This document shows, in pieces, positions 12,901 to 24,900 of a DNA stretch of 64,000 bases; positions within the stretch are counted from its first letter, which is position 1; each line of letters opens with the position of its first letter. The notes beneath the pieces are model-generated. The model was given only the letters and a program-made list of their open reading frames with translations, searched no databases and was not told the origin of the DNA. Made by a program: the position numbers and the translations under genes. This DNA is from Cymbomonas tetramitiformis (Eukaryota; Chlorophyta; Pyramimonadophyceae; Pyramimonadales; Pyramimonadaceae): assembly GCA_001247695.2 (NCBI GenBank), contig LGRX02035196.1, positions 1 through 64,000 on the forward strand. The letters are read 5' to 3'.

Positions 12901-15900
12901 ATGGGTATCATGCAGCCGAGCACGATCCGGGCGAGGCTGGATGGAGACGTGAAGCTCCTGACGTTGAGCAAGCTCGATTACGAGGGTATCGTGAGCAAGG
13001 TGCCCGAGCAGCACCATATAATCACCAAGAATATCGTCACCACCCTTGGCCTCGACAAGAATGGGGAGGACATTCGGGGCGCTGACTTATTCAGTGACTC
13101 TGGTGATGCCGAGCCCCATCCCCTCTATGCCAAGCCCCATCCCCTCTTACCCCTCCCTGCCAGCCACCCCCTCTGCTGGCCTGTTGCAAAAAGTTGTTGC
13201 GCTGCCGAAAGCTGCGCCCCCATGATTTTTCCGCCCAACCAAACCAAAAGAGCCCTCAGCCGTTGATTTGCTACCAGCCACTTCCTTGGCTGGAGGCGGC
13301 TGTCACATCACAGCACACGGATGTCACGAGCTGCATCTACGAGCCGCACGAGCTGCTGGTGGAGGGTTAGGCTTTACATGACCAGGCAGGCGGATGCGCC
13401 CTCCAGCACCGCATGCTGCCTCCTCACAGCATGCCACGCTGAACATGAGGCACCGCCGATGGGATGCAGGAATGCATAAATAAATACATAAGACAACCCT
13501 TTTCGGGTTGTGTGGCGTATTTGGGGGGCAGTCTAGCCCCCTCAGGGATGCAGGGACTCCCCATAAAGCTCAGTCGATGGAGTCGATGGAGGCGTGGCAC
13601 ACATCTATTGGGGTGCCCGGGGTGAGCAGAGGAGCAAGCGATGACCGAGCTGAAGCACCAGGTGGCAGACGCCCTACAGCGGCGGCTTTACGACAACTTT
13701 GCCCAGCTCATGTTCGCGGCGCGCTCCGGGGACCTGGAGGAGGTTCGACCCCTGTCCCTCCGCTGACCCCTCCAGGTGTACTCAGTCCCTTGTCCGCCGG
13801 CGTGTTTTTGCCATGCATTGCCACTTCAGGGGGGCGGCTGCTGCTGGACAAGAGAGGAAGTCTTACAAGGGGAAAGGTGGGCATGGGGGTTTGTGAAGGA
13901 ATGCTTCTGTCCAATGGCTGAACTTTTATTGGGGGATGGGCATGGGGCAGGTAAAGAGCACCCTGCGCCTTGGGATCGACATCAACATGGCGGACTATGA
14001 TGGCCGGACGGTGCTCCATGGTGCTGCCAAGGTGGGAGACTGAGCCGCGCGCACCGAGTGACCCGCGCTCGGCGATGGCTCCCAGGCCAGGGGCAGAGCT
14101 CAGCGCTTGGACCTTGGGCTGCGTAGCATCGCCCTCGGCCGTGCGCTCTGCCCGCAACTGACAGTCGGCGCCCTCGCTTGTGCTCGGTATCCCGAGCTGA
14201 GCCCATCTCCAGGAAGGGTTTTCTCATTTGTTTATGTATCTCCAGGAAGCCGCCGGAGGCATCCGCTCAACTCGCCTGCGGCCTGGCTTAGATCCCCCAT
14301 CGGATCTCTGAAAGCTTCCACGTGGCGTGCCCCCGTCAGCTCTGAAAAGCTTTGAAAGTTGCTCTGAAGTTTTTCGGATTCGGCTTGGGCCAAGTTGGCG
14401 GCGAGCGGAGCAGAGGACTGCGCCACTTCTGAGGGAAACCACGTCTTGAATCTACACTGCTTCTCAAAGATGATTCTGTCTTCTGTGATCCATGCTGGCT
14501 TTGGCCGTCATGACCCAGGTTCCTCAGGGTGCATGTGGGGAACACGGCAGGAGGGAAACTTTAATGTGGTGAGCCTGCTGCTAGAGGAAGGGGCTCAAAC
14601 CGACTCCACAGACCGCTGGGGGAGTACCCCGCTGCAGACAGCTATTGAGAATAACCAGGGTCCTGTCGTGGAGCTGCTCACCCAGTGGAAGGCCATCATC
14701 AAGGTAGGCACGGGGAAAGCGCGGTGGCCTGTGCGCATCGTTGATTTGCCAGGAATATATTTGAGTTGGAGCCGGGCGGGGATTTTGCTGGTTTCTTTTG
14801 GACAGGCGATATCACTGCCTAAAGGTGCACTGCATAACATTCGTTAAATGAATAGTTCTTGTCGAGTGTAGCTACCCGCCAGGCTGAGCGAGAGTCTATT
14901 TTTGAATGCTGTATATTCGTAAAGTGTCCACTGCAACCAGTACAGAGATTCTGGGTTTTGTGTGGTGGGAAGTGAAAAAAACGAACAGAGCCGAGTCCAT
15001 GTCTGTTTGGACTCCTACTTGTACACCGCGAGCGGACACTGTCATAGCCAGTGACACATGCTCAGGCTGATTCTTCAACCACTGTAGTGTACAGGGGTAC
15101 AGCTCAAACATTTCTTCTGTACGCTGGATCTCGCTGCCATGCCTCAGAGTCCGCACGCTGCCTCGACAATGCTCCTGCACACACCCCCCCGGCGGCGCCA
15201 GCCACCCAAGGTAGCTGCGCGCATTGCCTCCTCCGGCACCGATGTTGGCCTGTAGTGCCGAGGAGAGTTGTGATCATCCACCGAGGTAATGCACCTTCTG
15301 GAGCACTGCGCCCACTGCCCCGGCACACGCCGCTGCACCCTTTCTCATACTCTGAGGTAGGAACAGCCCTCCCTCCAGGCGGAGGCACCCCACACACTTC
15401 TCAACACTAGCTCAAGTCACCCGTTGGCCAGGTCCATGTCAGATCCCGACGAGCTGGCGTGCTCCCCCGGCAGACTCACTAGTTGCCACGCGCATCGACC
15501 GGCGGGGTCCACCCCAGTGTCACACGCTGCCAGGCCTCATCCCTGCACCGTGTCCAGAGCTCCAGGAGCTCCTTCACCTGCTCCGACCCCCCACCAGGGG
15601 ATGCACAGCCTCCTCTTCAGCACCTTGTGGTCCCTGCCCACAAGACAAAACTCACGGAACTTCTCCGCCTTGAGAGGAGTTTGCCGCGCGTCCCGTGCCC
15701 GCAGCGCCTCCGCCTGCATCCGCACCGCCAGCTTTGTGTACTGGCTCTCACCCAACTCGTCACGCCAGCGACTGCGCAGCATTAGCCGTGGGGAAGGCAT
15801 GGCGGGGGGGGCACAGGTGCAAGATCCGGCCGGCGCGTTGTGCGAGGCCGCCAGCAACGGTGATATCAGCATGGTGCAGAGGCTGCTGGACAACGGCGTG

Positions 15901-18900
15901 GATCCAAACATTGGCGACTATGACATGCGCACGAGGTACTGCCTGTAGGGGACAGCGAGGGACTGCCTGTAGGGGACAGTGAGGGACTGCTCCGACGATG
16001 CGCCAACACTAGAAGGCATTGCTTCGCCATTCACGGAGTCTGAGTGGCTTGACTGGAGGGCTCAGGGGCAGTCACGCGCTGTACGTAAGTTAGACTGTGA
16101 GACTGGGCATCTCCCGGCGTTGCGTCCGCCGTCGCATGCTCTCCGGCACATCATGCCAGCGGGTGGCCTGGTTGGCTCCCACTGTCAATATTTGCATAAA
16201 GGCCGATCTTGATTCCAACCACGGACCAACACGCGAAGGCGGCAACGCCTGCTTAATTCTGCTCGCTCTTCCAGTGCTGCACCCTGGTATGCCAGCCCTA
16301 GCTGCGTCATTTGCTCCAGGTGGCTGCGGGTGGCGCAAGTGTGATCAGGGTCCCAAGGCTCTACACCGCATTGTCATGGGGCATTGTCCGGGAGGCGCAG
16401 CGGCCATGGTTTGATGCATTCATGGCTGGTGCTAGCGCGGAATCAAACGGTGAGTGCTGCAGAGCATTTGGCTCACCATGCCAGGTCAAATGAGGGGGCG
16501 GCGGGCGGGGGGGCTGGCATTCCAGCTTGCATCTAGGCGCCGCCGAAGGACAGCAGAAAGTGGTCGAGTACCTCATTGGTGTCGGTGCAGAGGTGCGGTT
16601 CGCCTAGCCATTTATTATAGAAGTGATTCCGTTCCTGTGGTGGCACAGATACCTCTGCATGCAGACACGTTCGATGTGATATATGAAACTCCCTGAATTT
16701 AGCAGGAAGCCTTATACAGTCGTGGCTGAAACCTTAGGGTTTGTGCCGGAGCGAATTAGGGTTCAAAGCGTACAATCAGGCCCTACCCTGTAGTTTTTTG
16801 GTTCGAGTAGCCTACACTGAGGATTAAGCTCTTGAGAGGGATCCGTCCTGAGACTTGCACTTAAAGCATTCACATCTGCGAGTCAGGGAGCTTGGGGATC
16901 TAGGGGAAACCACGGCAGGGGGTAAAGGGTTGGCGCCATGCCTTCAGTATGCGAGAGCCAGGGCAAAAGTGGCCCTGTTCAAAATGGCAACTCGCAAAAA
17001 CAATGCATACCCAAATTGGCGGAGAAGTGTATTTTCAGCATGCAGCCATGAAGAGGCATCCCTGAGCTCGCATGCATTGGTTTCTATCCAACTCATGCTT
17101 CTATTCCATTTAACGTTTTAAATCCGACCTGTGATTCCACCCCTCTTGTCTGTTATCGCTACGTGTATGAATTGGGCTTGCCAAGAACGATTGCTAGCCC
17201 TGCAAGTTGCACCCAAATCCCACACGAGTCGCCATACGACCCTAATCATTTCAGATGGAGTTTGCTGGTCGCGCCGCGGACGAAAGGCGCGCATTCTCCC
17301 TGCCTCTCCGTGGAAGGCACGAGTCGCTAAGCGCCCATGACAATACATGACGCGCCTGGAAGACGCGAGAGGTATACACAAATGCGCATCTTCTGCTCTG
17401 GGCGAAGCTGGACCATTGAGATCACTCCGGCTTTCCTTCTGAGACGGAGATTGAGAGCAATTTCGGGGGTCCGGGCGTGCCTTTCACCGCACAGGTGAAC
17501 ATACAGGATCGATGGGGAGGCATTCCCCTCATGGTGCGCCCTCAGACCCGGAGCGACGCTGGGGAGAGGCCGCGCAGGATGGTGGCAGCCCCCTGCTTGA
17601 AGCGAGGGAGCGGACGAGCAAATAGCAAGGGGTGCTCCCTAAAACATCCGCATCGCGCGTACATAACAAATCCCATATAGTTTTGGTTTTCAAAGTCCTC
17701 TCGTATACATCGTGTTCAAAATATTTTGAAGTTGATCGCACATTTATATATAACGAGTGGTTGGTTTGTCGAGGACTGCTTCCCCTTCGGATACCCCTTC
17801 CTATGGGTGCACAAGAAGCGGCCCAATTTGGACTCAAGCAAGCTCTCTCGGCGTGCATCCAGCTGTCGGAAACTGATACGCAGGATGGCGTGAGGTTTCA
17901 GCAGAACAATCAGAACCATAGGCGCGCTCTTGACTCCAGGAGTGCACTGGAGGATACCGTTACGATGCCAGCGGTGCAGTGTGGATACACCACTATGATG
18001 GCACGGGTCCAGATCACCCGGATGGACCTCGGAACAGAAGTGCAAAGTTGCCTGAGGTCAGACACGGGTGGGTCTGGTGCAGGACGCCATTGAGAACGGC
18101 AACTCTTTAATCACGAACCTCATTGCCAGCGCCGGCGGCAAGTTGAATGACAACTTGGGCGCGGACAAAATGTGCACGGCCGCTGTGGAGGGCGATCTGA
18201 ACACCCTCCGCCTGCTGGAAATGTGCCACGTGGACCTGGACAAGGTGCGGCAATTACATTGGAGACGTGGGCCTGGTGTTCTTGCTCTCTCCGCCGGGGA
18301 GCTCGGCAGGCTCAGCAGGCTGGCCGGCAGAGACGGGCCTCGCAAGCGCCCGCGAAGCGCTCGGCAGCGTGCAGGGCGCGCCAGAGGATGTGACCGATGG
18401 ATGTCTACCAACGAGGAACAGAGCTGAATAGCCGTGACGGTTTGCGGCTATTTATACTACTGTGCAGGGTCACGATCACGGCATGTGTCATCTGCTCGTA
18501 TCATGTCATACCACGTTTCCTCCCCATATATTAATTACTTTATTCTCGGATTCATATATATATATATATTCGTAATTTTCGTAATTCTGATTTCTTCGGC
18601 AGTTGCTTCCACTGCGTCATTGGGTGGCTCACATCCGTGCACATTGATTGCGGAGGCTGAGGCGCGCTCGGAGAATTCATTGGCTCCAATCTGCGACGGA
18701 CGCCGAGGCCTGCCACAGAGCTGATGGCGGCTGATTTGTCAAGAAGGCGCTAGTCTTAAGGGGCGCGGCTCTTCGTACATATGGCACACGATGGAGCACG
18801 GCGTGGGTAGATTTCGATTGGGCCGCGGGGGTGCTTGCGGGAGGGGCACTCAGGGTAACTACGATCAGCGCTGCGCTTTGGTGAGCTCCCCGGACCACAC

Positions 18901-21900
18901 GATGTGCGAATCCTCGGGCTTGTAGGCGTTGCGCGGAGTGAAGCCACGACATCCATCGCCAAGCCCGCTTGCTATGTGTCGCGGTGGTGCGCGGAGCGCC
19001 TGGGAGTCCCGAGCCGTCAGGGTGGGACCCCTGTCCAACACAGTGGCCGCAGCCAGGGAGTGCGCGCCGCCGCGGATCTGCTGTGGTAAAAGGGCCATGG
19101 CGACTCGAGGTTGTGGAGAGGAATTTGCACTCTCATTTCCTGCTGTGGCTATACTTTGGGATCGGCGATGCGCTCCTTCTGATGATTTGCTGCACCGATG
19201 AAGGCTGCTGACCGGGTTGCATCGGGTTGGACTGCAGCACTTAGCCGCCGCCGACGGCATACTGATGTCAGTGTCATATCTCTTGGGCATTGCGGCCAAT
19301 CCCAAGTGCCGTGACCGGTGGGGCAACACCCCGCTTGTGGACGCTCTGCGCGGGGACGCCTTCTACTGCATCTACTGCGCCAAGTTGATTGAGGTGCAGT
19401 TGCCCCATCCGAGCCCCCTCACGTAGTTTGACGCTCCGCGAATGGAGTTCCTCCGCCTTTAGCTCTCCCTGTTTGAAGCTCACCTGCCTGCTGGCTGTTT
19501 TGGAATTCTATACAGGGTAATTTGCAAAAGCGAGCGTAAACTTTCATTCTCAAAAGATATATCAGTTCGCAGCTCGAAACGCCACGAACGTTAGCGCCCA
19601 ATCCTTACTGATTGGGCAGTCTAAGCGAAAGTTCACTAATTAGAGTATGAGGTGTCACTGTCGAGTTCATAACGACTGCAGTGACACGTCTGCGATGGGC
19701 CGGTGAACTATTACACACTGTGTCTTGCCGATGGTCATCATATGATCCAACGACCACGATTAGTTCAGCAGATCTACAGATCTAGATCTAAGGGTTTCAT
19801 AGGGTTTCTTCAGGGTTCCTTCAGGGTTTGAGCATCCTGACTTCTGTGCAAGGCCTAGACAGCCATGCTTTACATCAAACTGATCAGCAGACACTGCAGA
19901 TTCCAATACCCCTTCTAAAGGCTGACTGTCTAGTTGTCCTACTGCCAGTTCTTGGGAATGGTGCCCCTTCAGTCAGCAATGCCCAGTTCTTGGGATGGCG
20001 CCCCTCCAGCTCCAGTTTATGGGGATGGTGCCCCCTTCAGTCTTCAGTTCCAGTGATATGGGGATGGTGCCCCTTCAGCTCCAGTTTATGGGGATGGTGC
20101 CCCCTTCAGTCTTCATTGGTCTCCACGAGGCAGGTTCATGACACCCAGTCGCTCTCTGTGTACACGAAATATAGGGAGTGCCAGAGGTTTGGTCATGATG
20201 TCAGAGGTGTTATCATCAGTCCCAGTGTACAGCGCCTCTGTGTCCTTGGCCTTGACCAGCTCCCTGATGTACATGTTCCTCACTTCAATGTGCTTGGACC
20301 GGGAGTTGTTCACGTAGTCAGTGGCCAGGTGGATAGCTCCCTGGTTGTCACAGTACATAGGCACTGGTCTGCATATGTCCACCAGTGAGTCCAGCACGTT
20401 GAGGACATACTTCACCTCCCGAGCTCCCTCTGACATGGCTATGATCTCGGCCTCAGTAGTGGACAGGGACACACACTTCTGGATCATAGACGAGAAAATA
20501 ACCAGACTCCCACAGAGGAAGACAGCGATACCAGAGGTACTTCTTCTGGTTACTTTGCACCCTGCATAATCAGAATCGGTGTAGATGGAGAGAGGCAAAG
20601 GTCTGCTTGGTCCAGTGCCACCCCCCCCAGGCACTGAAACAGTGCGCAGCACCAGCTCGTACTCCCTGGTGCCCTTCAGATATCTCACCACCTGCTTCAG
20701 GGCCACAAAGTGCTCTGGACCATATGTGGCGCAGAACCTTGACAGGACTGATACTGCTGCCATAATGTCAGGCCTACTGCAGCGAGCCACCCACTGCAGC
20801 TGCCCCAGAAGAGCTCGGTAAGGCATGGATCCTTTACCATCAGCAGGAGCCAGCTGAGTGCCAGGTGACATCGGCAAACTTGCTGGCTTGGCATCATCCA
20901 GGCCATAAGTGCTGATGATCTGGGAGATATAACCAGACTGAGATAAGTATGCTGTATCACTTCCCCAGCGCACCCCGATACCCATGACCAAGTCCAGCAC
21001 CCCAAGATCTTTGCACGCATACTGTGCGTGGAAAGAGGCCACAAAGTTGTCATACCAAGACTTGTCATTGGTGGCCACCAGGTAGTCATCCACGTAGGCC
21101 AGAATGATGACCTGGAGAGTGGTGTCCCGGATGAAATACAGGCAGGGCTCCACGTCACTCCTCTGCATCCTGGAGTCATATCCCATGATGAACGCATCGG
21201 AGGTGTCAAACCACTCTTTGCCAGCCTGCTTAAGCCCATACACTGCCTTCAGCAGTTTGGCACACCTGTGCCCCCCATAGACCAGCCCTCGGGGAAGACG
21301 GACATACAGGTCCTCCTCGAGCACTGAGTTCAAAAAGGCAGTGTCAACATCCATGTGGTAGACCACAAGTCCAAGGTTCAGAGCCAGGGTGATGATGATC
21401 CTGACTGATGACAGCTGTGTACATGGTGCAAAGGTGTCATAGTAGTCCACCCCATACTCCTGTTTATTGCCCCGCACACATATCCGGCTCTTCCTCTTCA
21501 GGAGTTGCCTGTTCTTGTCCAGCTTGACCTTGAGCACCAGTGACATTTCCAGTAACTTTACCCCAGCTGGTATGTCCTCCTCGTCCATCATCAGTAAGGC
21601 CTTCTTGATCTGTACCAGTGCTTCCTGTTCATCTTGAATAGAGTTGAGCCGCTCAGTACAGTCAGGTGAACTCAGGACCTGTGAGTGACTTTTTGGCTCA
21701 GTAACTCCCTCAGGCAGCAGAGAGCTCTGCACAGTGGGTGTCTCTGCAGCCTGAACACCCAGGCATGTGTGTGTGGGTGGAAATCGCACATCTCCAGCAG
21801 GTAGGTCCATGATGGTGAAGTTGGTGAGGAGGACCACACAGTAAGGCTGAGCATGAGGTGCAATAGCGCGTCCACAAATCATGGCCTCCTCAGAGTCCCC

Positions 21901-24900
21901 CTTCCCAGTGACAGCACGTACCTCAGTGAACAGTGGATAGTGAGCATTGACACTCCCATATGAGGGGCAATCCCTCAATAGTGACAGGCGATCACTGCCT
22001 GGCTTGAGATATGAGCTCAAACTCACCCAGCACACATCATCAGAGGTTTCCACCTTCACCACAGCCACAATCTCATCACTATCTTCAGGTAAGTACACAC
22101 CCTGCTCCAATACAGCAGTCTCCAATAGTGCAGGCGGTGGATCTTTGTAGGGCGCATCCAGAGTGGTGACCATGAAGTTGGTCTTGAGAGGGGTCACCGC
22201 AGAAGGATCCCATGTGGTCACCACCTTGCCCAGCTTGTCCAGCCTCTCCGAGAAGGTGACCATACCAGAGTTGACCACCTTCCCAGACTCATGATCATAT
22301 AGCAGATAGGCAGATGACACCTCAGAATGTTCCACATATCTGAGTTCACGAGCCCGGTTGCTGAGCTTATGTTCACGGATCGTGGGGTCAATAAAGGGGT
22401 AGGCCATGCATCCAAATACTCGTAGCTGGGACAGGTCCGCATGCTTCTTCCTGATGAGGTAGTAAGCCGAAGTCCACCCCAGAGATTCTCGGAATACACG
22501 GTTAAGGATGTATACCGCATGGCGGGTGGCCAGGGGCCACATGTCCACACCAAATCCAGAAGTCAATAGAAGGGCTCTGGCCATAGCTTGTACATCTCGG
22601 TGTGACCTCTCTACCCTTGCCTGGTTCTCATGCAGGTATGGGGAGCCATGCCTTTGCTCAATACCATGCTCCTCACAAAAAGCTGCAGTTTGCCCAGCAA
22701 TCATGGTACTGTCACCATCAGTGTGGAGCACCATGTGGTACTCGCTGGACAGGTTCATGGTGCTTCTCAGGCGCTTCACCTCCTGCAGGTATAGCTGGAA
22801 AGCCTTGAGATAGTCAGACTTGAGCTTGAGAAAGAATATGCATATCCAGGTAGTGCAGTCATCGACAAACAGCACGAACCATCTGTACCCCCCAGCACTG
22901 GTCCTGAATGGTCCACATGTGTCTGACCATACAAGATTCCCCAGTTCCTTGGATAGCTCTCTCCCAGTGGGTTTCGCAGAGGGCCTTATGGCCTTGGTCA
23001 ACCTACAGGCAATGCACCTCTCGGGGCTGCACTGGGCTGCCAGAGTACTGCGACTCACTGATGCTCATAGGAATATTTTGAGCAAACATGTGATCAACAG
23101 ACTTGTCACCGATGTGACCCAGCCTCACATGTTGTAGCAGCTTGATGTCAAGCTGCTCTGTAGTGTGCGAGTCCTTGAACAAAACCACCACTGGCCACTT
23201 GGTGTCCTCAATCCACACACGATCTTCTCCACAGGGTTCCAGATTGGCCACGTTGTAGCATGACTCCCTCGGTGCAGAGAAGATCTTAGCACCAGCAGGG
23301 TATTCATGAATAATATCAAAGCGAGAGACCAAACTCCACCAGCTCGCTGTGACCCATTTAGGCAATATACACATAAATTTGGTGTTGGAAGGGTCTCTGT
23401 CGAAGTCAGTGAGGGCCTTCTGGAGACACTGTAGGATGATGTCATGGTCGAATGGCGGGTTCTCATAGCAATGCCTGCCAGCCCAATCCTTACCAAAACA
23501 TGTGTCAGTAATGGTACAGTAGTCATCCAGGATGTGGTTGTCATCAGAGGAAAATAATTCCAGGAGGAAAGGGCCATGAGTGGTGAAGTGAGGCTTGGTG
23601 TCCTCAAATTTCCAGTCAGAGCGGTCTCGTTGATCATCAGTATGTTTGGCAGCACAGGCTAGATGAGTGTCCAAAGTCTCATATGTGTCCTCATGCATAA
23701 TGTACTGGTTGCCAACTCTGGCAAAGGAGAATACCACCCCCCCTTTGGACACAGTTCTGGCCCCAAAGTCCACAAGAAAACCTGCATCCTCGAGCGCCAC
23801 CACAGACAAGAGGTTGAAGGGCTGTCCAGGTATGCAGTGTGTGCCAAGGAGCTGTAGCCCAACCATGCGCCCAGACTTTACATCCTTCTTGGCAAAGGTC
23901 ACCGAGCCACTGCCAGAGGAGCTCACAGACTGACTCTGCACCACACTGAAGGTCTCACAGGCTGCAGTGTCATAGTCCGCATTGAACACCCGGACAGAGT
24001 TGAAGATGTGTGCTTGGTGGCGCCACTGTCGATAACAGCACTCTTGTCCACAACAGACCGAGTGCCACTGCTGCCAGCACTCGCACCACATGCCACCTGA
24101 GCATGGCCAGCATCAGGGGCACAATATACACCAGATGCCCAAGTATCACAAGGCACCCAAGCACACTCACCACGTGGGTCAGAGCCCAAGTCCAAATCCT
24201 CGACGAGGTCATCATAGGCATCATCGTAGTGGCCCTCACAGTGGTCCTCATAATAGCCACTGGGGAGCAGAGCCACAGAACAGAAGCGGATCTTGCGAGG
24301 TGGAGAAAGCAGTCCAGAGGCCCAATCATCAGAGGGGCTGTAACCCACTCCTTCAACGGGCTGTCCAAGGCTCATGTACTCCTCCTCCTCGTCAGAGTGC
24401 CCAAGGTACATACCCTCCTCCTCGTCAGAGTCAGAGTCAGAGGCATCTTCCAGGTCTGGTAGAGAATCACCATCACTTGAGCCAGAGTCCGAACCTGAAA
24501 CAAGGCTGGCAACAGACCCAGCATCACTCTCAACTGGCTGCCCAAGGTGCATGCCCTCCTCGTCAGAGTGCCCAAGGTACATGTCCTCCTCCTCCTCGTC
24601 AGAGTCAGAGGCATCCTCCAGGTCTGGCATCGAGGCATCATCATCCGAGCCAGAATCCGTGTACTCAGGCCAGGCACTGGTGCCCCACCCCTCACCGAGG
24701 AATAGCATGCCTCCAAAGTCCTCCACTGCCTGTATCAAGGTCCTGGTGGCCCCCCCGAGCTCAGACGCCCAGCTATGCAGGTCTACCAGCGAGGTGCGCA
24801 CCATGACAGACTCCAGCTTCAGTAATATGTCCATGTCATCCGTGGCCTGCCTGATGACAAGGAGCTGGCAGAGGATCTTCTTGGCACTGACAGTGTGCTC

